DNA of 64,000 bases from Opisthorchis felineus (lineage: Eukaryota; Platyhelminthes; Trematoda; Opisthorchiida; Opisthorchiidae). Below, in pieces: positions 35,401 to 48,257 of the stretch. Numbering within the stretch: the first letter of the stretch is position 1; every line of letters starts with the position of its first letter. The DNA lies in NCBI GenBank assembly GCA_004794785.1, contig SJOL01008389.1, forward strand, positions 498,385 to 562,384. The letters are read 5' to 3'. Under the pieces are notes generated by a model. It ran no database searches and was not told the origin of the DNA. It was given only the letters and a program-made list of their open reading frames with translations. A program made the position numbers and the translations under genes.

Positions 35401-38400
35401 ACATCGCCCAGGTCGGCATATATATATCTTATTCCGAGAAACTTTTACATTTCTGAGACTGCACATAGATAAATTTCGTGCGTGATTGCACTTTTATTTC
35501 TTACTGAAAATGGGACTATTTTTCATGCTTAATATTGTCCGTCCAGCTATTCATTTATTTTGTTATTTTAGGGCTTATGTTCTCAAACTTTATCGCAGAG
35601 AAAACTGAGTTGTTTGGACTTTCTGTGCATTCTAGGAATTCGGGTTAGGGACTTTTCCTGCACAAGACTGTCGCCAATTTGTTCTGTCCTACAGCGGCCC
35701 CATAGCTAGGTCAGGAAGTGTGCATTAGTTTCCCCATACGCTCGTTTTCTAATGCTAATTATTATCATGTTTTCACCATTTCTCAAGCAAACGGATTCAT
35801 GTCCCAAATAGAGAGGTAGAGGAGGGAAAGTTGGACGTCCTTTTGATGCTCCGATCATTTGGCTTTTAGATGCTAGTTTTTTTCAGGTTAGATTTTCAAA
35901 CTTGTTAGATCCTCTCGAGTCAAAGAAAACAATGTTATAAGAAATCACAAACAGATCATTGAAACGCCCTTAACTCAGTAGCATTTCTGGTTCACAAGAC
36001 ATTGCCCATAAAACTAGAACCCGTTAAACCGTATAAACGATTACAACCAAGCAAGAGTGATACCTGTTGCTCACTTTAGGGGGAAAAACCGTGGAACTAA
36101 CCGAAATAGTTCTTCCATACAGGGAACTTGACCGACCACTAACAAGTGTAAAACTTTCACACTAATGTATTTTCAGTCCTTTCTGAACTTAAGCGACCTT
36201 TGAATAGTTCCGCTGTTTGACCTGATTCGTCGAGACGAATTGAGCGCGAGAACGTTCACCGGCCGGTATATGGCGATGCTGCAATTTTCTGACCCTAATC
36301 GAATTACCCCAATTCACCTTTGCAGACCGTATCTTCTTCCGACCCTGTGTTAACGGACGTCATCCGTGGGCCAAGATGGTAGACTTAAGGTAACTTAGTA
36401 AATAACCTTATAAATACTGCGACTTTGTACAAAGTGTCTGCCTCCGCTCGAGTTTTACGGATGTGCATCAAAAGCACGTATATCAGACATAGTGTTGTTG
36501 TTGTTCAACCTTCTTCTGAGCTCGTTAGCTTTCAGTAGCAGTTACCGGACTGGTTCAGCATGTGTGGGCGAATGAAGCTCATCAAGGTGAAACAGTTTCG
36601 GGGCTTTGGGTCGCCAGTGAGTGACACCCGACTGATGCCAGTTCATGTTAAATAAGGTCTTCTCGATTTCACTAATTCGGTCCTCATAGAAGAAGAGATG
36701 CTAGCAACATGGTGGCTTCGCATGCCCTATCTATCAGAACTGGTTGAGCGCAAGGTGATAAAACTAGGCCAGATACGGATGTCCACCCAGAGAAGATGGT
36801 ACTGATTATGGACTGCTGAATTGTTAGCTCCGGCACGTTGATCCTGATGTGATTGGAAGAATCGCCAGAGCGCACTGTTTGTTTGAATGAACTGGTGTTT
36901 CCTGTGAAGGAAATTCATTGGTGAAACACTAGGACAGGAAAACGGTGTTTTCTCATAGGACGATTTTCTCCCATTGGGTTCATCTTCTTGAGTGGATTGT
37001 TCAAACGGGATCCAAAACTTTAATTTTAGACAAGCATAAGGGCAATGCACCCTGTAGCTTAAAACATAATTTCTCAGATAATCTGAGTGTAGTCCATAAT
37101 GACAAAATGAAATGACTCCGACTTCGCTGTGTAAGACAGTAATCTAAGGTCAGCTAATTTATTGTTCACGCTCCTCAAGTTTGAAAAACTTTCATTTAGA
37201 GTTTTTTCTAATAAGTCGGTAAGTTGCCCAGACAGCATTATTGGCGGCAAACGTTTGTACATCAGGATTTGCCACTTTCGTAAATGAAGAACCTAGTGAA
37301 CATAAACAGAGTCACTGGTCAATTGTGTCAGATGCGGGCATCACGCTTTACCTGCTGTCTGCACGTTCCTGGTGGCTGTTGGGTGACTGGTCACTGGTAA
37401 TAAAACGATGAGTGACTGTGATGTCAACTCATGCCGCCCGTATCTGATGTCACTGCCATAGTGTAACCGCCGCTTTGACGGAAAACCGACTGAACGCATT
37501 CTAGTCTTGCCAGCACAAGTTTGTTGCTCACACTAACGATATATTATGTTGTTTTTTTGACAATGAGTGAGGGAACGGTACTCAGAAGTGACTTCTCCCA
37601 AAGAAACACAACTAACAGACAAGGAAACTTTAAAGATATGTTATATCTTTTCCCAGGCCATATCACAGTCCACGTGTTCTTAGCTCCGTCACAGAAAAAA
37701 ACAGCCTGTCTTTTATGTTCATACTTTTGTTTTCAATGCTTTTGTTTGCCTACTTGTTCACATCAGTTTGTCACTTCACTGTTGGTGGTCCTTAATTTCG
37801 TTTTGTGCTTGCAGTTTGCTAGATAAATTTATGACATATTCCACAAACCAGAAATCCTACAATAATGGGTAGCCATCAGCTACATATGCAAAAACAGTGG
37901 ATACTGTCCTAATTATGGGTATGCTTTTGCATCCAAATCTCACGCGGTCTCACCCTTGTTTATCCAGGCTTATACGTGTTTTATCACGCAAATTATCCTA
38001 TAAAATAAAATAGACAGCCATCAGATATAAGCTGTTCTTCTTACGGAAACGGATCTCTATACTGATCAAGACATATAAAGGGCTGCTGTCCCGAAACGTG
38101 ACTATTAGACATTGTCCACACTTGTGTCAGTCGCTATGGTTGAGTTAAAGGGGACTGCAGCATTTATGGTCAGCATTATATAAAAACAGCTTTGATAGGT
38201 CACCTCCGGTATGCATGCTGTTTCGGATCCCATTTTGACATCACACTGTAGGCACAATAGATCCTCCACAGATAACGACCAAAGCGTGAAGTTGCATCCT
38301 GCACTTGATGCACGAGCACCAACGCATGAATGTATCAGAGGATAGTGCTACCGCCATCAACCAAAGAGACTCACTATATTGCTTCGATTTGCTTATCGTT

Positions 38401-38970
38401 TGTCGTACGATTTGTGACAGCATGTTACATTAGACTTCATGTTGCTTAAAAGTGGTTTGACATCTGCGCTCCAGATAGCACGGAAAATGTAATGCATATC
38501 TGGGTCACCACCGCACTGAGTGGTTGACGGAATCAGTGGTGTTCCGCAAGATTGATATTCATGGCCAAGTTTTATAAGACCTTGATTTTGCCTTTTTCAC
38601 TAATAAGTAACTCGCCTATCCCTCAAAATCAAAGATCAAACCTGATGTGCATCCTTATTTTTGGGCAGGGACAACCTGTAGTTGGTCGAAAACAAGAGAA
38701 CATTGCCTTTATTCAAGGGTCGCTTTGGCAGTTAATTGTCTTATTACAGGAAAAGGTCGCTGTGTAGGTATACTATGATATAATTTTAACACGCTGTTTC
38801 GAATCAATTTTTCTAGTTCGCTTAGGCAGATTTGTTCGTGTCAGTCGTTTCCCGAATGCATCAAAAGAATGCTTATGTGTGTATACAATCCACAGTATTG
38901 TGAGACACTTTGAACACATGGCTACTTTTTTAGATTAATGACTTGATACGTGACGAATTTCATGGTAAGT
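32429..38970. other. No gene recognised
   Basis: A 107-codon - strand frame at 32795-33118 starts at ATG and is not overlapped by a long frame on the other strand, but it has no motif I know. Everything else is short. No splice-consistent chain was found. Confidence 0.45.
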
Positions 38971-38979
38971 GTGGTGTAA

Positions 38980-39067
38980 GCGGGCGTCCTCAGTTGTGCA
39001 AATGATATGCTACCTCTCTGGTAGGCTGAAAATCAGCTGTTCGATTCCACTCCCAAGGGCGTCTTTT
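38980..39067 (+). repeat. Degenerate tRNA-like segment flanked by GGGCGTC repeats
   Basis: A box B-like TGTTCGATTCC follows an anticodon-arm-like GCTGAAAATCAGC and a box A-like CTCAGTTGTGCAA at tRNA-like spacing. GGGCGTC occurs at both ends of the segment. It may be a tRNA relic or SINE head; pairing of the acceptor stem is not convincing. Confidence 0.3.
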
Positions 39068-42000
39068 TGTTCATACTATGTTTACCTTGTTTCGCAAAAG
39101 ATACACAAATTGATTCGGTCGGTTTACTCGCATTAACTAGTTCATCTACACGTAGGTTCCCATCCAAGTGTCTTGTTGACTGGAGATGGGACAGCTACCC
39201 TTCAGATGCGACACGGATAAGGAATGAAATGCAGTTGGAATTCGCCGCAGTGGGTAGAATAAGTGCATTTCTAAAATCTCCAACACTCAGGTACTAACAG
39301 ATCTAGTGATGAACACTCGCAGAATGAGAATCTTTTCCTTGCCACATTTGCGCGTTCCGATTTCTGTCATTTCTCAGTTGGCGTTAAGAGGCTTGGCGCT
39401 GGGTCGCTTCTGTAGTTGTCAAGTTACCTACAGGGAAACTGTCACAATCGTGTGAATTGGTCTGTAATGTCAAGCCGCTTGTCCACCTCGACATCTCCCG
39501 CCGCTCAGCCAGTGGGTACACGCTGTTAAGCTTAGTCGCCTCGCGCAAACGGGCTTCAAATCTATGTCAATCACAATGGCACTATGTAGCTTCCCCCGGG
39601 TACAACGAGATAATGAGTTATTAATGACCAGCTGCGCTGTAGTTCTGCTTTGTTTGCGTGCCAGATTTGTTTGGTTAGTTGATGTAGTGGTGACAACGAT
39701 GTTGTGGCCCCTGATGGTTTGTGATTGACAGCTTCTTGAAATTAGTCAGGGATCGTTAACTGGCTGTCAACAAAGCAGGATGTTCACATGAAACCATCAT
39801 TTACTGATAGATTAACTGAAGTTCTACACATGGGTTTGTTAGAACGAACCAGTGCTGCCACAGCCATCCTTCAATGGGATGAGAAGCTGAATAAATCAAA
39901 AACCCTAGTCGTAGGCGGTGTTTATTCCCAATATCCAATTACAAACCTGTCAAAATGTATACTGAGTGATGGATGGAAATCAGTACGATTGTGATACCAC
40001 CAGAAGTGGTTCAGTGGTTTTAAGCTTTTTGGTGTACTGTCACGTAGGTGTGAAATTCACAAGTAATTACATTTGAAAGAATCTCAACAGATTCGGTTTA
40101 ATGAGCCAAATAAAAAGGGCCACTTGACAACACACGTGGGCAGTTTGCATGTCTAGACAATCGTCAGATAACAAGACGACAAACCAGGGTCTACTGGACG
40201 GTGCATGTGATCAGTGGTAGCCAGTTTCGGCTGACGCGTTTGAATTCAACTTTCACCAAAGCAAAATATAGATGGAACTCATGATATGCAAAGTGTATAT
40301 GGAATTTCAAAAGAGGACAACCATATAATTTTCTGGTCTTTCTGTTGCCAGCAAGTGCCTGCCTACAAGAATAGCGACTTATCAAATGACCATCATCGGT
40401 CTAGGTCGAGGGCCTATGTATTTACAAAACAACACTCCAAGAGTTATAAGTTGAGCGTCATTTGAAATCTCGTTCATGATGACGTCATTAGGAGCCCTTT
40501 CTGACACTCACTCTCTTAAATCAAGACTTCACATGATGTTGTGTGCCTCAGACTTTTACGCTGTGCACTACTTTAGCACGGTCCTTTGTTTTAAACAATA
40601 GCAGTCTGGTATCATAAATTAACTCACATCCTGAGCTCTCTGTTTGATTGTACATATGGTAAGTGAGATTTACGGCTGTTTCATCTGCCCCACAGTACTA
40701 ATACTAATTGTTCATGAGCACGGTCCATCTGTCCCATGGATGGCTAGCTGGTTCTCAAAAGAGAGCGTGTTGCCAGTGGTAGTTTGAGTTCGGTGATGTC
40801 CTTAGTTGACTTGATTTACGTTGTGTACCGGATTCCGACACTAATGGTAATTTAAACCCTGCCAGTTTTCGTACCGAGCGGGACAGCTAGCACCCTGTTC
40901 TGAGTCGTCAACACAACTCAAGCAACACTGCGGATGATATTTGCCGAGGGGGCGAACAAGCAATATAAAGCTTTTATCCTTCAAGCACCTCTGTGAACGT
41001 TGGATTTGAGCTTACGTACGGAGCCAGGTGCGGCCAACTACCTCTTTTGTGACGGAACATATGGAAGAAAAACGAGTAAAGAGACGGCAAGTTGTTTGAG
41101 ACCTGTCTCTGGCCATTTACTCAACCTGTCCCTGTCCCAGCAGCACTTTAACGGGATGGCACGAATACTTTGCTTTATTAACTCTATTTTTCTGGCCAAC
41201 TTGAAATAGCTGACAGCAACGTCAGTAATATTATCTTCCTTTTTAAAAAAACGAAAGCAAATCAAATACCATGTTACACTAATAATTTATACGGGATTTG
41301 GTCACTCGTGAAATAAAGGCAAATTACTACGCACTTTTTCGTGATTGTGTCATTGGTTTGCACATTGGGTTCGGTTAGTCATTGCTGATCCTAACAACGT
41401 GCGCATACTGGTCGTCTATGGGATCACAAAGGGTTTCTGAATATCCGCTGAATTACCCGAAACTGATCAAGTTTTCTGACGGCTGAGTTATGTGCACTGA
41501 TCCAAGAAATCACCGTGTTGGTTAAAATGATCAATCTTCGTAAATGAGGTTGAACAATTTCCCACAGCTGACAAGCTAATGGGGCGACCGGCTTAGCGGA
41601 CTTTACGATAAAGCATATTGGGAGTTTATTCGGCTTGAAATAGATTAATTTTGAGGCAGTATCTCTAATTTTGGACTCAGGACATACATAAGCATAAATG
41701 GCCTACTTAGACCTCCTCGTTTAAATGACGCACATGAATTTGGAATACCGTCCTGGTGGTCATCCAGAACCCATACTCCTCTGCCTAGCACGTATCAGCT
41801 AGCCATCTTTACCTAGAGTCTCTTGAAGTCCCACACCGTCCCAGTGAAACTTCACACAGGACATTTTGTCGGTAATGTTCTCCCTCTTGGATGTTTAGTG
41901 GGTATCCCTCCGCTACAGGAATTATTTTCATTTCAGATGCCTAACTTCCTACCCTATGCAAGAGCAATTTCCTATTTTATGTGCATGATGTATGAGCTGT

Positions 42001-42629
42001 TTGTAGGCAGTGAGCATGTATACAGAGGCCATTGTGACCAAGGTCACATTGGACGTGTGTGCGCGCAACATGTTAGCTCGACAACTAGCCAGAATTGTGG
42101 TGATTTGTTGACCAGTTGCCAGCTTGAGGTAACCCGCTGGGTATATTCTAGAATCAGGTACTGACAGCAGGCAGTGGAAACAACATGGTATTGGTTCTTC
42201 GTGGACAGAAAGCTTCAAAACAACTGCAAATGAGAAAAGTGAGCAACCTAACTAGTCAACTTTCAGTGAGCAGCACAAAACGAATATTCTATGCAAGAAG
42301 CTCCCTCAACATAGTTAAATAGTACAGGAACCTCTTAATAAATTGTTTTGGTTTTGATGCACTGAAAGGTCGTTTTTTCTCTCGATCTTCATTCAAGGGG
42401 ATTTAGTGTGGAGGCTTACTGTGCACACGCGTTCGCCTGAGCTTAGTTTCAGGGTGTCAGTTTTTCCTCTCTCCGAGGAGACCATATGGACCAAATAAAG
42501 GTAATGCCATGTACGGGCTGAGAGTCTGTATTATGGCAAGCTTTAAGGCGCCAACCGAAGTGTCTTTTCTGAAAGTGGCTGATTGTAGGGGGCAAGTGTA
42601 GTGTATAACTTTTCACCTTAACCGGAGTA
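39068..42629. other. No gene recognised
   Basis: A 76-codon frame at 39067-39297 ends near a donor-like CTCAGGTACT, and a 113-codon frame lies at 41823-42164. Neither has a recognisable motif, and the latter is overlapped by an 89-codon frame on the other strand. Confidence 0.45.
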
Positions 42630-42820
42630 AAAAAAATCCGTTTAGCTGTAGCACCCTTTCGGTGCCTAACTGCCATGCCACCCGAAGGAAGCACGAGGGC
42701 CGGGATACTGCCAGGTTGCCCAAGCCTGGACAGGGGAAGTCGAAATGCAGAGGTCGGGTTCCAACCACCTACCTTCTGGTCAGTGAAATCGCGCTCTAAC
42801 TGCTGAGCTATCTCGCCCCG
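42630..42820 (-). mobile_element. tRNA-derived SINE, copy 4
   Basis: Read on the - strand: GGGGCGAGATAGCTCAGCAG (box A), a box B with one substitution (GGTTGGAACCC), ACCTGGCAGTATCCCGGCCC, GGCACCGAAAGGGTGC, then CGGATTTTTTTT. The ~7-bp flanks AGTCCGG and ACTCCGG may be the target duplication. The best preserved 3' half of the four copies. Confidence 0.85.
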
Positions 42821-43140
42821 GACTCCAAAACCCTGATTGTTTAACCCTTTCACCTCTGGTGCTGACCAGTGAGACCAAATTCGATAGCGTTTGTCTTCTC
42901 TTTTATGGATCAGCTAACTTTATTTGAAAGCAAATTGACTTCTAAATAAGTAGCGACCGTGCTTTCGCCTCTATGAGAAACGGTCATGGTCTCATTTTGC
43001 CACAGTCTAAGAAACTTCGGAATCATGTGTAGGATGATTCCATTCTGAAGTTGCCACCTTTTAAAGAGGGCACTTGCAGAGACTGACCAAGTGTGACAAA
43101 TGATCTATTCAAAGTACGAGTCAATAAATGGTTCATTTTG

Positions 43141-43262
43141 GGTTCAAGTAGAACATAAGGTTGACGGAAACTCGGGGACTGCGCCTACCTGATGAGCCCC
43201 AAGTAGGGCGAAACCGGTTGTGGGCTGTCGAAGAGTTTTCAGCAACCTTGTGAGTGTGTTAC
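43141..43262 (+). ncRNA. Type I hammerhead ribozyme in a dispersed repeat, all core residues intact
   Basis: Core elements in order: CUGAUGA at 43189-43195; stem II GCCC (43196-43199) with GGGC (43206-43209), loop CAAGUA; GAAA at 43210-43213; then CCGGUU with the predicted cleavage after the GUU triplet, at 43219. Stem I closes with GCCUAC (43183-43188) and GUGGGC (43220-43225), six pairs including one G-U. A further outer helix, 43154-43173 with 43233-43252, pairs at most positions, giving an unusually long stem I. Stem III is minimal: A-U, C-G, C-G from ACCGGU with no room for a loop, so cleavage as a dimer is likely. This is the architecture described for hammerheads of Penelope-like retroelements and retrozymes. 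Activity is inferred from the sequence. Confidence 0.8.
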
Positions 43263-44990
43263 TTCAAAAGACGTTACTGTTTAATACATTTTGTGCCGCT
43301 CTGCGACTATCTTACAGTTTAGACCCTAAGTGACTCGTTAGATTTCAAAGCCTAACAAACAAGCCGCAGTTTGTTCACTACGTGCATTGGTTTTCAACCT
43401 AGAAAGTGCGACCCTAAAGGAAGTTCTCTGAGGTTTTTTCGGGAATTCATGCAGCGTTAAGCGGGTTTGTCGTGGTTTTGCGCTTCTTATGTTCATTTTT
43501 CAAGGAAATCACGAAAGACAGAGCACCTGACAAATCCCACAGAAACTTCATTTTTGAAATGAAAATGAAACTATCTTTGTTGTGGGGAAGGACTGTCCGG
43601 TATACTCTCACTATAATTACACTTCCGTTTGCCTCCACAAGAACTTCAGAGTAGCGTAGAAATTCTGGATGAATCGCTAGTGGCTTAGTTTAAGATTCCG
43701 TATGGATGGGATGTCCATCTTGTATTTTCATTTTGCAGTGGCTGCTTGTTATAAGTAACTGATGTGAATCAAAGCTAATGTTACACCCACAATCGTTGCT
43801 TTAAAATTCACTTGGTTTGAAGGAAGCATACGGTATATTTCATTCTTTTCCTCACGCAACTGGACAATCTGGAAGTGAAATTCTCTAGAACTTTCTCCAG
43901 ATAACGTTTATATGCTTGAACCACAACATTACCCCGAGATCGATGTTACATTCCGTCACCTAAATGGAATGCTACTCTTCAGTCGATAGCATTTCGTACA
44001 GCAGCTCGCTGTACGTAGATTGTCACATCTGTTCTCTTTCCGGCGTGAACGTTACAGTTTGTAATTAGAGTCTCCTTTGCACACTTGAATCGCCTTGGGT
44101 TTCTTCAGCGTTTCCGTTTGGATAGACCTGTGAGCTCTAATCACACACATCCACACAAAAAGCGTTTGGACTGCATGGCTCAAAGGCCGACTGCAATAGG
44201 CACCCTTGCAAAAAATACGTACACCAGATTGTGCGTCAAACAGATGAGACTCATGATTTTTTTGTTCATGGTTCCTGGTCCAAGCTGGGAGCGATCTCTC
44301 TAGGTTTCTATATTTAAATTGCAAACTTCGTAGAACCGAAGATCTTATCTGCAGTGTGCTTTTTCTAGGGAGGAATGTTCTATCTACATTCCAATGCAAG
44401 AGGCTAGAATTAACGGAATAATCGCCTCATCGTCGGCGTTTTCATTCAAAATATCCCGTCCGTTTCAAACGCAGAGAACTGACGACAACCATCTTTGTTG
44501 CACCCAGTTAGTCATCACCTGTTTGTGGTACATATCCATCATCGTGAACATGTGTACAAAACATTACGTCCTCATTAACCGAAACAAGACACTAATGAAA
44601 GCGCAGCCTTCAGTTTTGATGTATTGTTGCCAGCTTGCATTTTCTCTCCTAATTAGTCTGCAGATCACCTTCTTTGAGAATAAGCCCCCTAAGTTGGGTC
44701 ATATATATGTTGAAGTGTTTCTGTACGGCCACGTGCTGAAAACGTTGAACGAATAGCTCGTGGGGCTATTGAATGCTCACTTTGCAAATGCAGTCAACCT
44801 TGAATAACTGGCTACCGTAGTGACTGAGGGAAGCTGACGGGTTACGCGGAACTGGACAGGAGATTATGAATGCTGTGAACTCTTCCGCAATAGGTTTTTC
44901 CACCAGGTTGGTCCATGTGCAATGCACCTGTGCGTGAACTGCGGCGCAAAACCCTGAAACAGAGAGGCATGCCCTTATTTAATCGATCAT
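43263..44990. other. No gene recognised
   Basis: Frames up to 120 codons (44394-44756) are hydrophobic or Cys/Phe-rich nonsense or overlap opposite-strand frames. Nothing supported. Confidence 0.5.
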
Positions 44991-45081
44991 TCTGTGCGTG
45001 GTGATCTCAAGTTTTCGAGTAATATCGCGCTGGATGTCATTTGAACAGCCGGTTACACCATCCAGAAGCCTCTCTCGAAAT

Positions 45082-45299
45082 CCGTGTTCTATGAAAGAAT
45101 TATTTCTGGCAGATTTTAACGTCCCGATCTACCAAGCAAAACGACCACATCATTCAGGTTTACTGAATGAGATTGAGGCTAATTTCATAAAGGAAGCTAA
45201 TCACAAGTTTGCTAAAACTCTTCGACCAACGATCATCAGGATAAACAGACCTGAGCGACTTGAAGTCCACCCCATGTCAAAACTGTCTATTCTTTGTTA
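45082..45299 (+). pseudogene. Fragment of a LINE endonuclease domain (CR1-like)
   Basis: In the frame opened at 44998 the translation contains FLADFNVP, which matches the LINE apurinic-endonuclease motif GDFN(V/A)P with Gly changed to Ala. About ten residues on come SGLLNE and then a TIIRINRPERLEV-like block. The order and spacing resemble the [G/A]DFNVP...LL..A...F...PTRIR...S.LD part of fluke CR1-type LINEs. The aromatic residue normally after the motif is missing and the frame soon ends, so this is a decayed, truncated copy. Assigned from memory of the family. Confidence 0.45.
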
Positions 45300-46580
45300 A
45301 TCGCGTTACTGTACAAGCCAGACAGAGTTCGAGGCTCAGCAGCACTCTTCTGTAATCCAGTCTCCTGCAGTCTCCTTTTTCAACTGGCTTTGCTGGTAAT
45401 GCATGTTCAGTCCTACCAACCCTCCTTATCTGCATCTGCATGGTTAACGGCGACGATGATGAGCTGTCAGTCTGATCAAAGGTGGCACGCAGATGGCCTG
45501 TGTTACCTTAGAAAGATACAGTTAGCTCTGAGCTGACTGGCGTTCTTGTCCTTGAGAGAGCTCGTAGTGTTTTGAAATCATAATTAGACATCAGCCAGCA
45601 TTGTATATCTGAAACCCTAAAGGATATCGACATGTTAGGTACGCAGTCATACCCTACTTTTATCCAGCGCGCAATTCTTCGTTTATTCTATTGTCGTTTC
45701 AACCGTTTTTATCAGCAGCACTGGAATCTGTTAGCTGTCAGCTGAGAAGGGACGTGAACTTAGACCCAGTCCCTGCTGGTGCTGACTTATGGTCTGATGT
45801 TGCCATGGCGCCGACTGTATTGCTTTTATCGTAGACACAGTCACCTTGTTCCAACTAAGTGCTGTCGTCGCTTCTTCTGACCCGCATTTTGCCACACCCG
45901 ACTGCTGCTGACAGCCATCCTGATATCCAATGCACTTCACAACATTTCTGGTGTTACCAGGACTGAACTTTTAGTAACTAAGGTTCTGGAAGCCGGTGTT
46001 TTATGGCTCTAGTGTCGGGATGAAGAGCTGGCGCTTTTGTCCGAATTGAATCGGGTGCTTATGAGACCAGACATGTGGAGAATATTCATGTCTATGAATA
46101 CACCACAACAAACCACACTCCGCAGTGGATGATTCTTGGTTGCCGTTCCCCGTCCGCTGTCCGGAAAAGTTGGTTCCAGCCATAAAAAATTACTGTGTAG
46201 ACCCGGTCTTCTTTTCGAATTTACGAGCCTTTTGTGAATTTGTTTGGGACACCAAGCAAAGTGAAATATCATTTCTAATAATGCAATATTACGAAAGTGG
46301 CGAACATGAAGCATTCCATTTCTCCAAAATATTCTTAGAGAACGCTACGGAGTAAAAGTTGAACAAGTTATATCACCCTCGCCGGGACTGTCTCGACATT
46401 TCCTGTGTCACAGTGACTTGGTTTTGATATAGAGAAGAGGGGAAATGCCTTAAATGTATGGCTAACTTCATCGTCTTAAGAAATCATTGTCTTTTGTACA
46501 ACTTTTACGGTGTGGGCGATGAGGGAGAAAGAAGAATGAGCAAAAACTAATTGAAACTGAATTCCCATGGCTAGTTGTAA
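45300..46580. other. No gene recognised
   Basis: Overlapping frames on both strands (45294-45536, 45731-45940, 46009-46355) lack motifs. They could be further LINE remnants. Confidence 0.4.
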
Positions 46581-46586
46581 AAGTCG

Positions 46587-46900
46587 AATTGTTTATTCAG
46601 ATAGCACTATGTTTACGGGTGAAAAGCCAGAGTTTTTCGTCCGACTGCTGATCGATTCCTGCGGAGGACTTGGTAATGGCCAAGCCATGCGGTTGGATTT
46701 TGACTGGACATTTTGTTGAATATCTGAGTGGATCCCGGAGGACTTAGCCAAACATGTGCCTGTCTGACTAGGGACCGAAACATCCGGTCAAAATCCAACC
46801 CCACAGCTTCGTCAAAGACCGGTCCTCCGCAATCATCGATTAATTATCAAGCGGAAAATTATGGCTAGTCACCAGCAATCAGCTGTCTGAATAAAAACAA
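46587..46900. mobile_element. Foldback (MITE-like) element with ~120-bp inverted arms
   Basis: The left arm (about 46587-46708) aligns with the reverse complement of the right arm (about 46783-46900) along its length, with small gaps. Strong blocks are TGTTTATTCAGATAGC against its partner, TGCGGAGGAC, and GGTTGGATTTTGAC. The spacer is 74 nt. There is no coding capacity. No obvious target duplication was found, so the true ends are uncertain. Confidence 0.7.
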
Positions 46901-46904
46901 CGGA

Positions 46905-48100
46905 TGGTCAGTACCAGACGCCTCTCACATATCTGAAATTACTTGGCTGCTCAGACCACGTGCGCGTTCCTGTGGAAAGCAGCTTGAAACGGCTAACAGT
47001 TTCTCGGTACCCATTTGAAGACTCCTAGTAAGGACGGAGGCGCTCGTGTGGTTGGTCGCTCTAAAATCTGATCGTATCTTCACTAGGACTTTTGAAGTTT
47101 TAACAACTTGTCTGCTTATTTTAATCTACCCTACAGTCTGTGAACCAAAGTATAGAGTTCGTAACATTCAGCACGAAAACGGGCGGTTTTTTTGAATACA
47201 CTGATGGTATGATAAGCATTCAGATTTCTTTACCATTATACTATCTTTGCGGTTACCCTTCCAATTTTGGTAGCAAGCATTTTTGGGTCTAAAATCACAA
47301 GATAGCTTCGCCTCCCTTTTTCCGCGTTGCTGTTCCTATTTTATCCATCTCCATGTAAGCGACCAAACTAGGAGCAATGTACGCAATCTTTCCGACAGCG
47401 TATTATATCGACGGATGCTTCATCCACTTCAACCCATAGTAGTTGTTTGTAAGTGTCATAACTTGGTTTGAACCTTACGATTCGGCCAGTGACGATTTGG
47501 AAAGAGATGTCCCTTATCTTACATTCCGACTCCCCCAATTTATGCATAGACTGCATTGTTTCAGGTAAGGACATTTATGGGCTTCGAATTACAGCCATCT
47601 TTGTATCTCACCGAGGTGCACTTTTTCGGAAATGTATGATTTCAGGCTATTTAACCATGAGACTACAGATAGGCGATTTATTGACTCTCGACTTCTTTGC
47701 AATGTAGCTTGCCAAAGAAAGTTTGAATAGGTCCATTTCCGGCTTTATGTAGTCCTTCTGGTACGCCATGACTGATCCACACATTAACCAACCCTTCAGC
47801 ATGCAACAACCCTCCTATCAGATCTAAAAATGACTACCATGTCGTGCCTTCAAGTGAGTATGAACTATATCGGAACACAAACATTAGTATCCGTACGGAT
47901 GAAGAGCACCATGCCTACTCGACTGCTTCCCAAACAGAGCTGTAATGAATCACCTGAGTGCGGCACAAATTTGCCAGCTGCACAGGTATACTGAACTCAT
48001 TGGCAGTGAAGTTGAGGTGACAAAACAACCGTGACTAGCTTCCTAATTGATTGTTAAGTTTAGATAAGTACTGTACGCACAACAGAGGCCAACACAGAAC
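46905..48100. other. No gene recognised
   Basis: Short frames only; nothing recognised. Confidence 0.5.
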
Positions 48101-48104
48101 ACAC

Positions 48105-48225
48105 TACTCATAAGGTTGCTGAAAGCGCTTCGATAGTCCTTCTTGGGGGTCACAAAGCAGGCGCAGTCCACGACTTTCCGTCAACTTTATGTTCCACCTG
48201 AACTTTAAATTGCACGCAAGTGAAG
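48105..48225 (-). repeat. Hammerhead-ribozyme repeat, core-deleted copy d
   Basis: The + strand ACTACTCATAAGGTTGCTGA, CTTCGATAG, CCTTCTTGGGGG, GGCGCAGTCCACGACTTTCC match the reverse complement of the 43.1-kb copy. The GAAACCGGTCGTGGGC part is deleted and CTGATGA is unrecognisable, so no ribozyme remains. A weak module X-like stretch follows at 48230-48270. Confidence 0.7.
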
Positions 48226-48257
48226 CAACATACTCGTTTTTCAAATCATGTTTGTGT

